Source: Closterium sp. Naga37s-1
Taxonomy: Eukaryota; Streptophyta; Zygnematophyceae; Desmidiales; Closteriaceae
Direction of reading: 5' to 3'
DNA: 64,000 nt
Assembly: GCA_947471745.1 (NCBI GenBank)
Contig: CANJKZ010000011.1
Coordinates: 186,001-250,000 of the forward strand
Within the stretch, counting starts at the first letter, position 1, and every line of letters starts with the position of its first letter. A program made the translations under genes and the position numbers. Below, piece by piece: positions 1 to 14,000 of this stretch. The notes under the pieces were generated by a model. That model saw only the letters and a program-made list of their open reading frames with translations. It was not told the DNA's origin and did not search any database.

Positions 1-1154
1 TTTCACCGCCCCGCCGCGTCTGATGTGGTGCGAGAGGTCACCACCCGCACAGTACTCCTGGACAAGGAACATGCGCGATGAGGTCTGGAGTGGGGGGAGA
101 GGGATAGACATAATTGCGGACAGGCAGGACATGGAAAATAACAAAACACAAAGCAGAAAGGATGTGGGAAAGCAGAAGAACAACATCTAACAAAACACGG
201 GAATAATTGCACAGTGCAATTCACTTCACTTCGCCTCCTAACGCCATACAGCTTATTTGCCGTTGTGTGACGCACTTCGAAAGTACGTCTTCAACAGAAA
301 TGACCCTTACCACACATTTTGAAATGCCTGAACAGTGCAACAGAACTTCACAATGCCCGCTCAAAAGTCACGCCCGTCTAATTTATTAAGTGTGACGTAA
401 GTCGACTCATAAGCAAGCAATTGAGGTTCTACTGCTATCATCTTGAGCTGCCTCGCACGAATAAACATTCCCAGAGTACAGCTGAGGGCCTTAGAAAACT
501 TTCAGGATAGCATAGCATATACTCAGCGGACAGCGCTAAGCTAACCACCTCAATACCATACGCCAAAAAGGACGTTGGGTGGCTAGCTCGACATAGAACC
601 GCTAGAAGTCATATAACATGTGCTAAGCATGCACGGACGGTCATACGCACCTTAGCTATGTCCAACAGGTGGTTTATTTATGTTGGGATGCCTCGCGCCT
701 CTGCAGAGGGAAACATAAGGTGCTACGCATATTTGCAACGCACCTTAACTATGTCCAATAGATGAACGATATTGGGATGCCTTGCGCGTTTCAGAATCGC
801 AATTTCCGACTCAAGACTCTCGTGCAGCTTGGCACTTAATTTCTCCGTCGGAATTTCCTTAATCGCCACCGCGTCGCCCGTCGACCGCCTCCTACCCCTC
901 CACACCACGGAAAACGACCCCGAACCTATCTGCTTCTCCAGAACATAGTCATCCCCCACGGGACGACCGCCTAAGCTTCCGCCTCCGCTTCCGCTTCCCC
1001 CTCCGCCTCCGCCTCCGCCTAAGCCTCCCGCTCCGCCGTTTACGCCGTTTCCGCCAGCCTGAGCGGCCATGCCGCCTACCGCCGCTTCTCCGACGGTCCT
1101 ACCGGGAGTTGGAGGTGAAACAGGGGGGGTGCCTCGGGTTTGGTGTCCTGCCAT
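1..1154 (-). CDS. ATG1: ATG1-like (ULK) serine/threonine kinase, N-terminal exons, truncated by window edge
   Basis: Autophagy-initiating protein kinase; in plants ATG1 acts with ATG13 and ATG11 at the phagophore. Exon 1 is 1154-744 and exon 2 is 84-1, continuing off the window. The ATG at 1154 is followed by a Gly/Ser-rich leader of about 65 residues, then the kinase N-lobe: glycine loop IGSGSFSVVWRG, catalytic Lys in AVAIKEI, then ESEIAILKRARHPNIVHLLD. Exon 1 ends AAG|GTGCG in phase 0. Exon 2 starts after a CCAG acceptor and reads TSSRMFLVQEYCAGGDLSHH, the hinge region. The QIGSGSFSVVW and EYC.GGDLS pattern is characteristic of plant ATG1. An in-frame upstream ATG at 1208 is less likely. 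The long Gly tract is atypical for ATG1. The rest of the kinase and the regulatory C-terminus lie outside the window. Confidence 0.85.
645..701 (-). repeat. Degenerate duplicate of the ATG1 exon-1 3' end inside intron 1
   Basis: This stretch repeats the last roughly 50 bp of exon 1 (compare 739-797), including the GTGCG donor. On the minus strand it reads AGGCATCCCAACAT, then TTGGACATAGCTAAG before GTGCGT. Small indels and in-frame stops make it non-coding. It is the same kind of exon-tail duplication seen in the other genes of the window. Confidence 0.7.
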
Positions 1155-2085
1155 GGGTTTTTTACTACATGCCAGAGACTGAAATGTTACCAAAAGAGCA
1201 GGTGGCAAAGCAGCTTATGACGAAACGTTCCCGGAAACTGGTGCTGAAAATGTCGCTAGCTGCTGGTGAGGAGGAGCACGGGACATGAGAGGGGTTCGGA
1301 ACCCAGCACAGCAGTGAGAGTAGTATGGCGGTCTATCGCTTGACAATAACGGAGGAACAAGAGAGCCAAGGCCAGGTGAGGAGGAACCTAGGAGAGGGTG
1401 TTACGCAAACGAAGTGCCTGTTGTGGTGATAATTCCGAGGACTTTCCTATAGGGATGTAACTGTCAGTGGAAGTAGCTAAGTGTATGTCGACATTAGCAA
1501 CTCACAAACACAAGAGTCGAAGCAGTCTGTAACATCTTCATTCGGAGCATCAAGCAAAACTAGAAATACTATTGGTCAGTCAGTTCATTGTCGGCCAATA
1601 GCGTGCATGAAATCCTCAGATCCTGATGGGATGGGTAAATATAAGCCGTTCATCCCTGTCTGATATGAAAACACGAAGACAATATCTGAAGTGACCAGCA
1701 CGCTGAGGACCGTGTCAAACCAGACGAAATCGTTTGCATCCGATACTTTATCAGGAAGATGTCACCTGACATTTTCCGTCTGACAGATAACCCACATCGC
1801 TCCCCCAGAAATCCCCTTGGAAAGTCCACTTCACCACAGATTCCCTAAGAGTGCCTTCAGTCACCTGCAAGCCATCACCACAGCAATACCGTTGGAATCT
1901 CTGAACCAGCTGTGGGAATCTTTGAACGTAAGCTATAACTTTTTCGTTGTGAGGCTTTCCTTTGCTCAAATCTCAAGGCAGCACCGTTTTTCTCGTCGCG
2001 CTAGCTAGATTTTTCTCAAATACCGTGTCAGCAAGCCAGGCTCCCGAAGGATAGCTAGAGCTGGTTGTCTATCTTTCTGAGGATC
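1155..2085. promoter_or_regulatory. Intergenic region between divergent ATG1 and polyamine oxidase genes
   Basis: About 930 bp separate the two divergent start codons, so it must hold both 5' UTRs and promoters. An AT-rich AAATATAAG lies near 1637-1645, but I cannot assign a TATA box or start site with confidence. No other gene was seen; the short ORFs here have no recognisable similarity. Confidence 0.5.
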
Positions 2086-5000
2086 ATGGAGAATCAGAGG
2101 CAGTGTAGCTCTCTAATTCCAGTAGTCCCCATCGATGATAACAGCACCCCGCACAGCGCCGCTGTTACCAGTAGCACAAGCAATTGCCAGGGAGCTCGTC
2201 GGCCGTCAGTCATCGTGATTGGTAGCGGGTTCTCCGGCCTGGCAGCAGCTCATGCGCTGCATCACGCATCGTTTGAGGTGCGATATTTTCGTCCGTGATG
2301 GTTCCAGGATGTGTCTTCGAGCCTGTCGTGCTATTTGATTAGCAGCACCGAGAATCTACACAGTTCACATCCCAGGGGGGTTGGTTCTGCAACTTGATCG
2401 TTTCATGCATGCAAAGGGTTCATCTTCCTCCAACGCTCTTGAGAGCATCATGGAACTCATCATGACGGTTTTCCTGCAGTCTAATGGTTGTTCTGCACCT
2501 TGACGCCTGATCTGCAACATCGTCAAAGCCACCATGCATTTGAACTATCAGGCTCTTTCATCCTCTTTCTCTTATTGTTCCATCCCTCCGTCTGGAACGT
2601 CTAACTTACTGGCTCCACAAATTTCTCTGCTGACACCACGAATGGTGGTGAGAGAGGCAAGGTTGAGAAGTTTTGTTATTGCTAACAACGTGAAATCTCC
2701 TCTGGCCTGCGCTGCTCCCCATCTACGGCAGGTGGTGGTGCTAGAGGCAAGGAATCGCATCGGAGGTCGCGCATTCACAGACTACTCTTTTGGCTTTCCG
2801 CTTGATCTAGGTGCTGCCTGGTAAGCGATTGTTCCTAACAGTGGTCTGTGAGTTCATAACCAACACCCAGCTGGTCCCTTATCCAGTCCTTCCTTGCGCT
2901 GCTTTGCGATTACCGTGACAATAATTGTAACAGCTTTCCGACCACTGTTTCTCTCAAACCTGCTTACCCCCCCCCCCCCCCCCCCCCCCCTCCTCCGCCC
3001 CATCTCACCTTCCTCTCAGATCTACTCCTCGCCCGGCTTATCTGTCCCTCTAATATTCCTGTTTTCTCTCCCTTTTCCAGGCTGCATGGTGTTTCTGAGA
3101 GTAATCCGCTGGCTCGGCTGATCGCGGACCTCCAGCTTCCGCTTTACCGAACCAGTGGAGACGACTCAGTGCTCTACGATCACGACCTGGAGAGGTGGGT
3201 AGGTGGCATGGTGCTGTTTGGTGCTGTGTGGTGAGGTGTGGTGCTGTGTCGTCTAACATGGTGGTGTGCAGTGCTGTATGGTGCTCTATGGTTCTGTTTG
3301 TTGCTGACTTGTAAGTCCGTTTTTCCTTTCTTTCTCTGTTTCCAATACGCCTTCTTGAATCCCAAGGTGCAACCTCCCCTTCAACCCTCAAAAGCATGCG
3401 TTGCTTTGATGCAAACGGACCCGCTCCCTTTGAAACTTCTCGAAACGCAATCTGCGGATCGTGCTATCCCAACACCCCTCCTGTGTCCGTTTCAGCTACG
3501 CGCTGTACGATGAGGATGGGGTGAAGATCCCCCAGGACGTGGTGGAGCGCGTGGAGATAGTGTTCTTTGAGTCAGCTCAAAACTCACCTGGAAACTGCAG
3601 CCGTGAAATGCCTTCCACTGCTGGAAAGTGGTGTTCTTTTAATTTTGTTTCCTTCATAAACCCACACCCCCCTCCTCCTTGGTCCGTTTCAGCTATGCAC
3701 TGTACGATGAGGATGGGGTGAAGATTCCCCAGGACGTGGTGGAGCGCGTGGAGCGGGTGTTTGAAGAGATGCTGGAGGAAGTGAGTCGTGAGGGTCCTCT
3801 GGGAAATCTATGTGCTTTCAGTCAAACTGTAAAACTCCTACTCCATGAGGGTGTGACGTGGTGGAGCGAGTGGAGCAGGTGTTCGAAGAGATGCTGGAGG
3901 AGGTGAGTCATCTCCATGCTGCCTGTCAATCTTTTCGAAGATCCAACACCATGATATCAAGGTGGAACGTGGGGAGTGGGCTTTTGAGGCGCCTCAAAAG
4001 TCTTTTCGAAGATCCAAGACCATGATATCAAGGTGGAACGTGGGGAGTGGGTGTTCGAGGTTATGCTGGAGTACGTTGGGGTCCTCTGGACAGTGTCCAT
4101 CCGGCATTTCAGTATCCGACTGAGTCTTGTTGTTTGAGGATACGCCAAAAACTTGATTCGTGACTTGGCATTGGTGGAGCTGTTCCCAGGGCACCTCAGG
4201 TAGACCCCCTTGCTCTTTATCGTCTCATCTCCTCACCATTACCATACTCGTCGATTATGCGCCGGCACGAGCGAGGACATGAACATGGAGCGTGCCTTGA
4301 CTCTGGTGGAGCAGCAGAGGCCGGACCTGAGGCTGCTGCAGGCAAGGGGTGAAGAGGCACGTCTTGCTGGAGCGGCACCTCTGACACCTTTCTCTCTCTC
4401 ATCTCTTCTTCACACCACCAGACTCGAAGAATATGCATGAACTGAACACGAGCGAGGACATGAACATGGAGCATGCCTTGACTCTGGTGGAGCAGCGGAG
4501 GCAGATGGTGGAACAGCGGATGCAGCAATGGTACCTCTGACCTCTTTCCCCCTGTCATCTCATCTCATTGACCAAACACCAGACTTGGAAGGTATGCGCC
4601 AGTACAAGCGAGGACATGAACATGGAGCACGCCTTGGCTCTGGTGGAGCAGCGGAGGCCGGATTTGAGGAGGCTGCAAGGGGTGGTGCGGCGCGTGCGGC
4701 AACAGCGTACCTCTGACCCCTTTCTGTCTCTCATCCCATCTCCTCACCACCAGACTCGTAAAATATGCATGAACTCAAGCGAGGACATGAACATGGAGCA
4801 CGCCTTGGCTCTGGTGGAGCAGCGGAGGCCGGACCTGACGCTACAGGGGGTGGAGAGGCGCGTGCTGCAGTGGTACCTGTGCCGGATGGAGGGGTGGTTT
4901 GCCACAGACTTGAAGAACCTGTCCGCCAAATGCTGGGAGGAGGTGAGTTTGGGGGGAAAGGATGCAGGGGTCTACCACACGGGGCAGAGTGTGGCAAGGG

Positions 5001-8000
5001 ACAGGGTTACAGCTACATGGGGCAGCGTTGAGGCTATAGGGGGTTGATTGGTGTGCGCTGCAGTGGTACCTGTGGCGCATGGAGGGGTGGTTCGCTACAG
5101 ACTTGAATAACCTCTCTGCCAAATGCTGGGAGGAGGTGAGATGAAGGGCAGCGATACAGGACAGGAGGATGCGGGAGGGGATTTGAGGCAACTAGGGGCA
5201 GAGTTGAGGCTATAGGGGGTTGTCTGGTGGGTACTGTGTCGCGTGGAGGGATGGTTCGCTACAGATTTGAAGAACCTTTCAGCCAAATGCTGGGAAGAGG
5301 TGAGTTGGGGGGGAAGGAGGCAGGGGTCTATTACAAGGGAGAGGGTTACAGCTACGAAGGGCGGAGTTCATGCTACAGGGGGTGGAGCGGCGCGTGCTGC
5401 AGTGGTACCTGTGCCGCATGGAGGGGTGGTTCGCCACAGACTTGAAGAAACTCTCTGCCAAATGCCGGGAGGAGGTGAGTTGGGGGAAAGGAGGCAGGTC
5501 TCTATTACAAGGGGTGCTGCAGTGGTACCTATGCCACATGGAGGGTTGGTTCGCCACGGACTTGAAGAAACTCTCTGCCAAATGCCGGACACCCGGGCTG
5601 CCTTTGCTGGGTACCTTTGATGGATGCGAGCGCCTGTACTAGTAAATGACTTGTGTCATGACTGACCATCTGGCCTCATCCTGTGCTCGCTTTCCCATAC
5701 TGCTGCTCATTTCCGCATGCCTCTCATCCCATCATGCCTCTCATCCCATCATGCCTCTCATCCCATCATGCCTCTCATCCCATCATGCCTCTCATCCCAT
5801 CATGTCTCTCATCCCATCATGCCTCTCATCCCATCATGCCTCTCATCTCGTCATGCCTCTCATCCCATCATGCCTCTCATCCCGTCATGCCTCTCATCTC
5901 GTCATGCCTCTCATCCCATCATGCCTCTCATCTCGTCATGCCTCTCATCCCATCATGCCTCTCATCCCATCATGCCTCTCATCCCATCATGCCTCTCATC
6001 CCATCATGCCTCTCATCCCATCATGCCTCTCATCCCATCATGTCTCTCATCCCATCATGCCTCTCATCCCATCATGCCTCTCATCCCGTCATGCCTCTCA
6101 TCTCGTCATGCCTCTCATCCCATCATGCCTCTCATCTCGTCATGCCTCTCATCCCATCATGCCTCTCATCCCATCATGCCTCTCATCTCGTCATGCCTCT
6201 CATCCCATCATGCCTCTCATCTCGTCATGCCTCTCATCCCGTCATGCCTCTCATCTCGTCATGCCTCTCATCCCATCATGCCTCTCATCCCATCATGCCT
6301 CTCATCTCGTCATGCCTCTCATCCCATCATGCCTCTCATCCCATCATGCCTCTCATCTCGTCATGCCTCTCATCCCATCATGCCTCTCATCCCATCATGC
6401 CTCTCATCTCGTCATGCCTCTCATCCCATCATGCCTCTCATCCCATCATGCCTCTCATCTCGTCATGCCTCTCATCCCATCATGCCTCTCATCCCATCAT
6501 GCCTCTCATCTCGTCATGCCTCTCATCCCATCATGCCTCTCATCCCATCATGCCTCTCATCTCGTCATGCCTCTCATCCCATCATGCCTCTCATCCCATC
6601 ATGCCTCTCATCTCGTCATGCCTCTCATCCCATCATGCCTCTCATCTCGTCATGCCTCTCATCCCATCATGCCTCTCATCCCATCATGCCTCTCATCCCA
6701 TCATGCCTCTCATCCCGTCATGCCTCTCATCTCGTCATGTCTCTCATCCCATCATGCCTCTCATCCCATCATGCCTCTCATCCCATCATGCCTCTCATCT
6801 CGTCATGCCTCTCATCCCATCATGCCTCTCATCCCATCATGCCTCTCATCTCGTCATGCCTCTCATCCCATCATGCCTCTCATCCCATCATGCCTCTCAT
6901 CTCGTCATGCCTCTCATCCCATCATGCCTCTCATCCCATCATGCCTCTCATCTCGTCATGCCTCTCATCCCATCATGTCTCTCATCCCATCATGCCTCTC
7001 ATCCCATCATGCCTCTCATCTCGTCATGCCTCTCATCCCATCATGCCTCTCATCCCATCATGCCTCTCATCTCGTCATGCCTCTCATCCCATCATGCCTC
7101 TCATCCCATCATGCCTCTCATCCCATCATGCCTCTCATCCCATCATGTCTCTCATCCCATCATGCCTCTCATCCCATCATGCCTCTCATCTCGTCATGCC
7201 TCTCATCCCGTCATGCCTCTCATCTCGTCATGCCTCTCATCCCATCATGCCTCTCATCTCGTCATGCCTCTCATCCCATCATGCCTCTCATCCCATCATG
7301 CCTCTCATCTCGTCATGCCTCTCATCCCATCATGCCTCTCATCTCGTCATGCCTCTCATCCCGTCATGCCTCTCATCTCGTCATGCCTCTCATCCCATCA
7401 TGCCTCTCATCCCATCATGCCTCTCATCTCGTCATGCCTCTCATCCCATCATGCCTCTCATCCCATCATGCCTCTCATCTCGTCATGCCTCTCATCCCAT
7501 CATGCCTCTCATCCCATCATGCCTCTCATCTCGTCATGCCTCTCATCCCATCATGCCTCTCATCTCGTCATGCCTCTCATCCCATCATGCCTCTCATCCC
7601 ATCATGCCTCTCATCCCATCATGCCTCTCATCCCATCATGCCTCTCATCCCATCATGCCTCTCATCTCGTCATGCCTCTCATCCCATCATGCCTCTCATC
7701 CCATCATGCCTCTCATCCCATCATGCCTCTCATCTCGTCATGCCTCTCATCCCATCATGCCTCTCATCCCATCATGCCTCTCATCTCGTCATGCCTCTCA
7801 TCCCATCATGCCTCTCATCTCGTCATGCCTCTCATCCCATCATGCCTCTCATCCCATCATGCCTCTCATCCCATCATGCCTCTCATCCCATCATGCCTCT
7901 CATCCCATCATGCCTCTCATCTCGTCATGCCTCTCATCCCATCATGCCTCTCATCCCATCATGCCTCTCATCTCGTCATGCCTCTCATCCCATCATGCCT

Positions 8001-11000
8001 CTCATCTCGTCATGCCTCTCATCCCATCATGCCTCTCATCCCATCATGCCTCTCATCCCATCATGCCTCTCATCCCATCATGCCTCTCATCCCATCATGC
8101 CTCTCATCTCGTCATGCCTCTCATCCCGTCATGCCTCTCATCTCGTCATGCCTCTCATCCCATCATGCCTCTCATCTCGTCATGCCTCTCATCCCATCAT
8201 GCCTCTCATCCCATCATGCCTCTCATCTCGTCATGCCTCTCATCCCATCATGCCTCTCATCTCGTCATGCCTCTCATCCCGTCATGCCTCTCATCTCGTC
8301 ATGCCTCTCATCCCATCATGCCTCTCATCCCATCATGCCTCTCATCTCGTCATGCCTCTCATCCCATCATGCCTCTCATCCCATCATGCCTCTCATCTCG
8401 TCATGCCTCTCATCCCATCATGCCTCTCATCCCATCATGCCTCTCATCTCGTCATGCCTCTCATCCCATCATGCCTCTCATCCCATCATGCCTCTCATCT
8501 CGTCATGCCTCTCATCCCATCATGCCTCTCATCCCATCATGCCTCTCATCTCGTCATGCCTCTCATCCCATCATGCCTCTCATCCCATCATGCCTCTCAT
8601 CTCGTCATGCCTCTCATCCCATCATGCCTCTCATCTCGTCATGCCTCTCATCCCATCATGCCTCTCATCCCATCATGCCTCTCATCTCGTCATGCCTCTC
8701 ATCCCATCATGTCTCTCATCCCATCATGCCTCTCATCCCATCATGCCTCTCATCCCATCATGCCTCTCATCCCATCATGCCTCTCATCTCGTCATGCCTC
8801 TCATCCCATCATGCCTCTCATCCCATCATGCCTCTCATCTCGTCATGCCTCTCATCCCATCATGCCTCTCATCCCATCATGCCTCTCATCTCGTCATGCC
8901 TCTCATCTCGTCATGTCTCTCATCCCATCATGCCTCTCATCCCATCATGCCTCTCATCTCGTCATGCCTCTCATCCCATCATGCCTCTCATCCCATCATG
9001 CCTCTCATCTCGTCATGCCTCTCATCCCATCATGCCTCTCATCCCATCATGCCTCTCATCCCATCATGCCTCTCATCCCATCATGCCTCTCATCCCATCA
9101 TGCCTCTCATCCCATCATGCCTCTCATCTCGTCATGCCTCTCATCCCATCATGCCTCTCATCCCATCATGCCTCTCATCCCATCATGCCTCTCATCTCGT
9201 CATGCCTCTCATCCCATCATGCCTCTCATCCCATCATGCCTCTCATCTCGTCATGCCTCTCATCCCATCATGCCTCTCATCCCATCATGCCTCTCATCTC
9301 GTCATGCCTCTCATCCCATCATGCCTCTCATCCCATCATGCCTCTCATCCCATCATGCCTCTCATCCCATCATGCCTCTCATCCCATCATGCCTCTCATC
9401 TCGTCATGCCTCTCATCCCATCATGCCTCTCATCTCGTCATGCCTCTCATCCCATCATGCCTCTCATCTCGTCATGCCTCTCATCCCATCATGCCTCTCA
9501 TCTCGTCATGCCTCTCATCCCATCATGCCTCTCATCCCATCATGCCTCTCATCTCGTCATGCCTCTCATCCCATCATGCCTCTCATCCCATCATGCCTCT
9601 CATCCCATCATGCCTCTCATCCCATCATGCCTCTCATCCCATCATGCCTCTCATCCCATCATGCCTCTCATCTCGTCATGCCTCTCATCCCATCATGCCT
9701 CTCATCCCATCATGCCTCTCATCCCATCATGCCTCTCATCTCGTCATGCCTCTCATCCCATCATGCCTCTCATCCCATCATGCCTCTCATCTCGTCATGC
9801 CTCTCATCCCATCATGCCTCTCATCCCATCATGCCTCTCATCTCGTCATGCCTCTCATCCCATCATGCCTCTCATCCCATCATGCCTCTCATCCCATCAT
9901 GCCTCTCATCCCATCATGCCTCTCATCCCATCATGCCTCTCATCTCGTCATGCCTCTCATCCCATCATGCCTCTCATCCCATCATGCCTCTCATCTCGTC
10001 ATGCCTCTCATCCCATCATGCCTCTCATCCCATCATGCCTCTCATCTCGTCATGCCTCTCATCCCATCATGCCTCTCATCCCATCATGCCTCTCATCTCG
10101 TCATGCCTCTCATCCCATCATGCCTCTCATCCCATCATGCCTCTCATCTCGTCATGCCTCTCATCCCATCATGCCTCTCATCCCATCATGCCTCTCATCT
10201 CGTCATGCCTCTCATCCCATCATGCCTCTCATCTCGTCATGCCTCTCATCCCATCATGCCTCTCATCCCATCATGCCTCTCATCTCGTCATGCCTCTCAT
10301 CCCATCATGTCTCTCATCCCATCATGCCTCTCATCCCATCATGCCTCTCATCCCATCATGCCTCTCATCCCATCATGCCTCTCATCTCGTCATGCCTCTC
10401 ATCCCATCATGCCTCTCATCCCATCATGCCTCTCATCTCGTCATGCCTCTCATCCCATCATGCCTCTCATCCCATCATGCCTCTCATCTCGCTCATCCCA
10501 TCATGCCTCTCATCCCATCATGCCTCTCATCCCATCATGCCTCTCATCCCATCATGCCTCTCATCTCGTCATGCCTCTCATCCCATCATGCCTCTCATCC
10601 CATCATGCCTCTCATCTCGTCATGCCTCTCATCTCGTCATGTCTCTCATCCCATCATGCCTCTCATCCCATCATGCCTCTCATCTCGTCATGCCTCTCAT
10701 CCCATCATGCCTCTCATCCCATCATGCCTCTCATCTCGTCATGCCTCTCATCCCATCATGCCTCTCATCCCATCATGCCTCTCATCCCATCATGCCTCTC
10801 ATCCCATCATGCCTCTCATCCCATCATGCCTCTCATCCCATCATGCCTCTCATCTCGTCATGCCTCTCATCCCATCATGCCTCTCATCCCATCATGCCTC
10901 TCATCCCATCATGCCTCTCATCTCGTCATGCCTCTCATCCCATCATGCCTCTCATCCCATCATGCCTCTCATCTCGTCATGCCTCTCATCCCATCATGCC

Positions 11001-14000
11001 TCTCATCCCATCATGCCTCTCATCTCGTCATGCCTCTCATCCCATCATGCCTCTCATCCCATCATGCCTCTCATCCCATCATGCCTCTCATCCCATCATG
11101 CCTCTCATCCCATCATGCCTCTCATCCCATCATGCCTCTCATCTCGTCATGCCTCTCATCCCATCATGCCTCTCATCCCATCATGCCTCTCATCCCATCA
11201 TGCCTCTCATCTCGTCATGCCTCTCATCTCGTCATGTCTCTCATCCCATCATGCCTCTCATCTCGTCATGCCTCTCATCCCATCATGCCTCTCATCCCAT
11301 CATGCCTCTCATCTCGTCATGCCTCTCATCCCATCATGCCTCTCATCCCATCATGCCTCTCATCCCATCATGCCTCTCATCCCATCATGCCTCTCATCCC
11401 ATCATGCCTCTCATCCCATCATGTATGGTATGGTTACAGGAGGACCTAGTGGAGGGGGGTCATGGGCTTATGGTGAACGGTTACCTCCCCGTGCTGGACG
11501 CCCTTGCGGCTGGGCTGGACATTCGTTTTAATCACAGGTGATTGTGTGATGTGATGTTGTGGTGGCCCTGAAGCACATGTATGTGATGTGAGTATGCACG
11601 TTTGATATAATCACAACACATGGCGTTTTGGTCACGTTCTTTGTTTTCTTTTTTACACTTCAGATGCACTCACAGTGTATCCCTTTTCCCACCTGCTTTC
11701 ATTTTCCTGCCCTGATTTCCCTTTTCCCCGTTCCTGCCCACAGAGTGATCAACATTGACTGGTCCTCAGCACAGGAGGTAGACAGATCGGTAGACAGAGG
11801 GATGAATACAGCAAGAGAGATAGGGGCAACACGGGTTGGTGAATCGAAGGAGGCACGTGCAATAGGTGGAGGGGCGACAGAGCAGCAGCAGGGCAGTCAT
11901 CAGTGTATCAGACTTACCAAGCAGGGTTCTTCTACCCACTGCATGCCATGTGCTAGTATCAGGTGCACTGGATGTAGACCATGTGATTTAGGCAGTAATT
12001 ACAGTATACACAACACCAGGAGCGGAATTAGCAGCACGTGCAACCCCTTCGGATCTGCTGCTACTGATGCACGCTGCTTGCCTAGCTGTCACACGTCCCT
12101 GAATCCTGGTTTCTGCACTAGTGAAGCTGTAGCTGACGTCAGTATACCATGTAGACCCGGTGTCCACGTCACCACAGCCGACGGCGCCATGTTCTCTGCT
12201 GACGTGGCGATTGTCACCCTGCCAGCTGGCGTTCTGCGGTTGTCTGTGGGCCACGTAGGCAGCTCAAATCAGGAGATTCCCTTAGCTGAGTCAGCCAATG
12301 GTGATAATCGCAGCAACTGTAGCAACTGCAGCAACTGCAGTAACGGTAACGGCAGTAACAGTTGTAAATGCAGTAGCAGCAGCAGAAAAGGCAGCAGCAG
12401 CAGCACCCATCCGTCCACCACCACCCCCACCCACCCCAACCGCATCCACTTCTCGCCTCCTCTCCCCGCATCCAAATGCACCGCTCTCCACTCCATTGGA
12501 GTCGGAATAGAGAATAAAATCGCCCTCCTCTTCCCCTCATGCTTCTGGCCGTCAGTGGAATTCCTGGGAGTGGTAGCAGACACGCCCTACGCGTGCAGCT
12601 ACTTTTTGAACCTGCACAAGGCGAGCCAGGGCGAGAGGGCTGTGCTGGTGTTCATGCCGGCAGGGCGGCTGGCGGGGGAGATGGAGGGGATGGGGGAAAG
12701 CGAGGCCGTGGCGTTCACCATGCTGCAGCTCAGAAAGATTCTTCCGCACGCCCCTGAACCTGTAAGTTTCCTCTTCAATGCACTAGCTCCTTCTTCAGAA
12801 GCGGGCAAGAAGGTGTGGCTTAGATTTCCTGGGAGTTGTAGCAGACACGGCCTACGCGTGCAGCTACTTTTTGAACCTGCACAAGGCGAGCCGGGGCGAG
12901 AGGGCGGTGTTGGTGTCCATGCCGGCGGGGAGACTGGCAGAGGAGATGGAGGGGATGGGGGAGAGCGACGCTGTGGCGTTCACCATGCTGCAGCTTAGGA
13001 AGATCCTGCCCCACGCACCTGAACCTGTGAGCACTCTCCCCTGAAGCACTGGCTTCCTCTCACCGTGTTTGTCTCTGAACGGGTTTGTTTTTGTGGTGAG
13101 TGAGAAGGGGAGGTTTACGCCTTTAGGGAGGTTTGTTGTAGAGGCGAGCTGGGGCGAGCTGGCAGAGGAGGAGATGGAGGGGATGGGGGAGAGCGAGGCC
13201 GTGGCGTTCACCATGCTGCAGCTTAGCAAGATCCTGCCCCACGTGCCTGAACCTGTGAGTTCCCTCCTTTGAAGAGCCAGCGGTGCTTGCTTCAGAAGCA
13301 CCAGGTTCTTCTCCCCTGAGGTGCCTCAAAAAGAGGCAGTGGCATTTACCATGCTGCAGCTCCGGAAGATCCTGCCCCATGCGCCTGAACCAGTAAGTGC
13401 TTCGTTTTGAGGTGCCTCCAAATTCTTTCCCCGCGCACCTGAACCTGTGAGTGCCTATTTCTGAGGCTCCCCAAAAGAGGCTGTGGCGTTCACCATGCTG
13501 CAGCTCAGGAAGATCCTTCTCCACACGCCTCAACCTGTGAGTGCCCTCACTCCCGTAAGGGGAGGTTTACGCCCTACCAGCTTCCGTATTGGCCTACTCA
13601 CTCTCCCCTCCCTTTTTTCACTCTACACCCCCCACACACAGATCCAGGCGCGCAACACCACATGGAGTCAGACCACTTCTCCCTCGGAGCCTACGCCTTC
13701 GATGTAGTGCACACCTCTCCCCACGCTTATCACTCCCTCTGTGCTCCCCTCCCTCACCGCCCTCGGGTTCTTGACCTTCTCTTATTCGAAAAGGCTTTCC
13801 ACGCCTCATGATATCTCCAACGCTCCTCTCTCTCCCTCCATTTCTTCACTCTCACCCCCACCACGCAGATCCAGGCGCGCATCACCACATGGGGGTCAGA
13901 CCCATTCTCCCTCGGATCCTACTCCTACGATGCAGTGCACGCCCCTCCAGACGTCTACGACTCCCTCCGCGCCCCCCTCCCTCCTCTTTTCTTTGCCGGG

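Larger units (their letters stand above)
12823..13534 (+). repeat. Nested copies of PAO exon 7 3' end
   Basis: Five successively shorter copies of the tail of exon 7 (true end 12761) end in a GT donor near 13026, 13255, 13392, 13449 and 13534. The first is about 200 bp long and nearly intact; the fourth keeps only about 20 exonic bases. Each carries the C.CCTGAACC|GTRAGT exon-intron junction. Three junctions hold degenerate forms of the 20-bp palindrome. Confidence 0.9.

Noticed and set aside
385..412. AAGTCGACTCATAAG as another junction palindrome near ATG1
   Set aside because: It has only part of one arm and I see no duplicated flanks, so I did not count it.
5646..11541. Three overlapping ORFs of more than 1,900 codons
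   Set aside because: They are the same 17-bp repeat read in three frames. The array lies between two PAO exons that join in phase without it.
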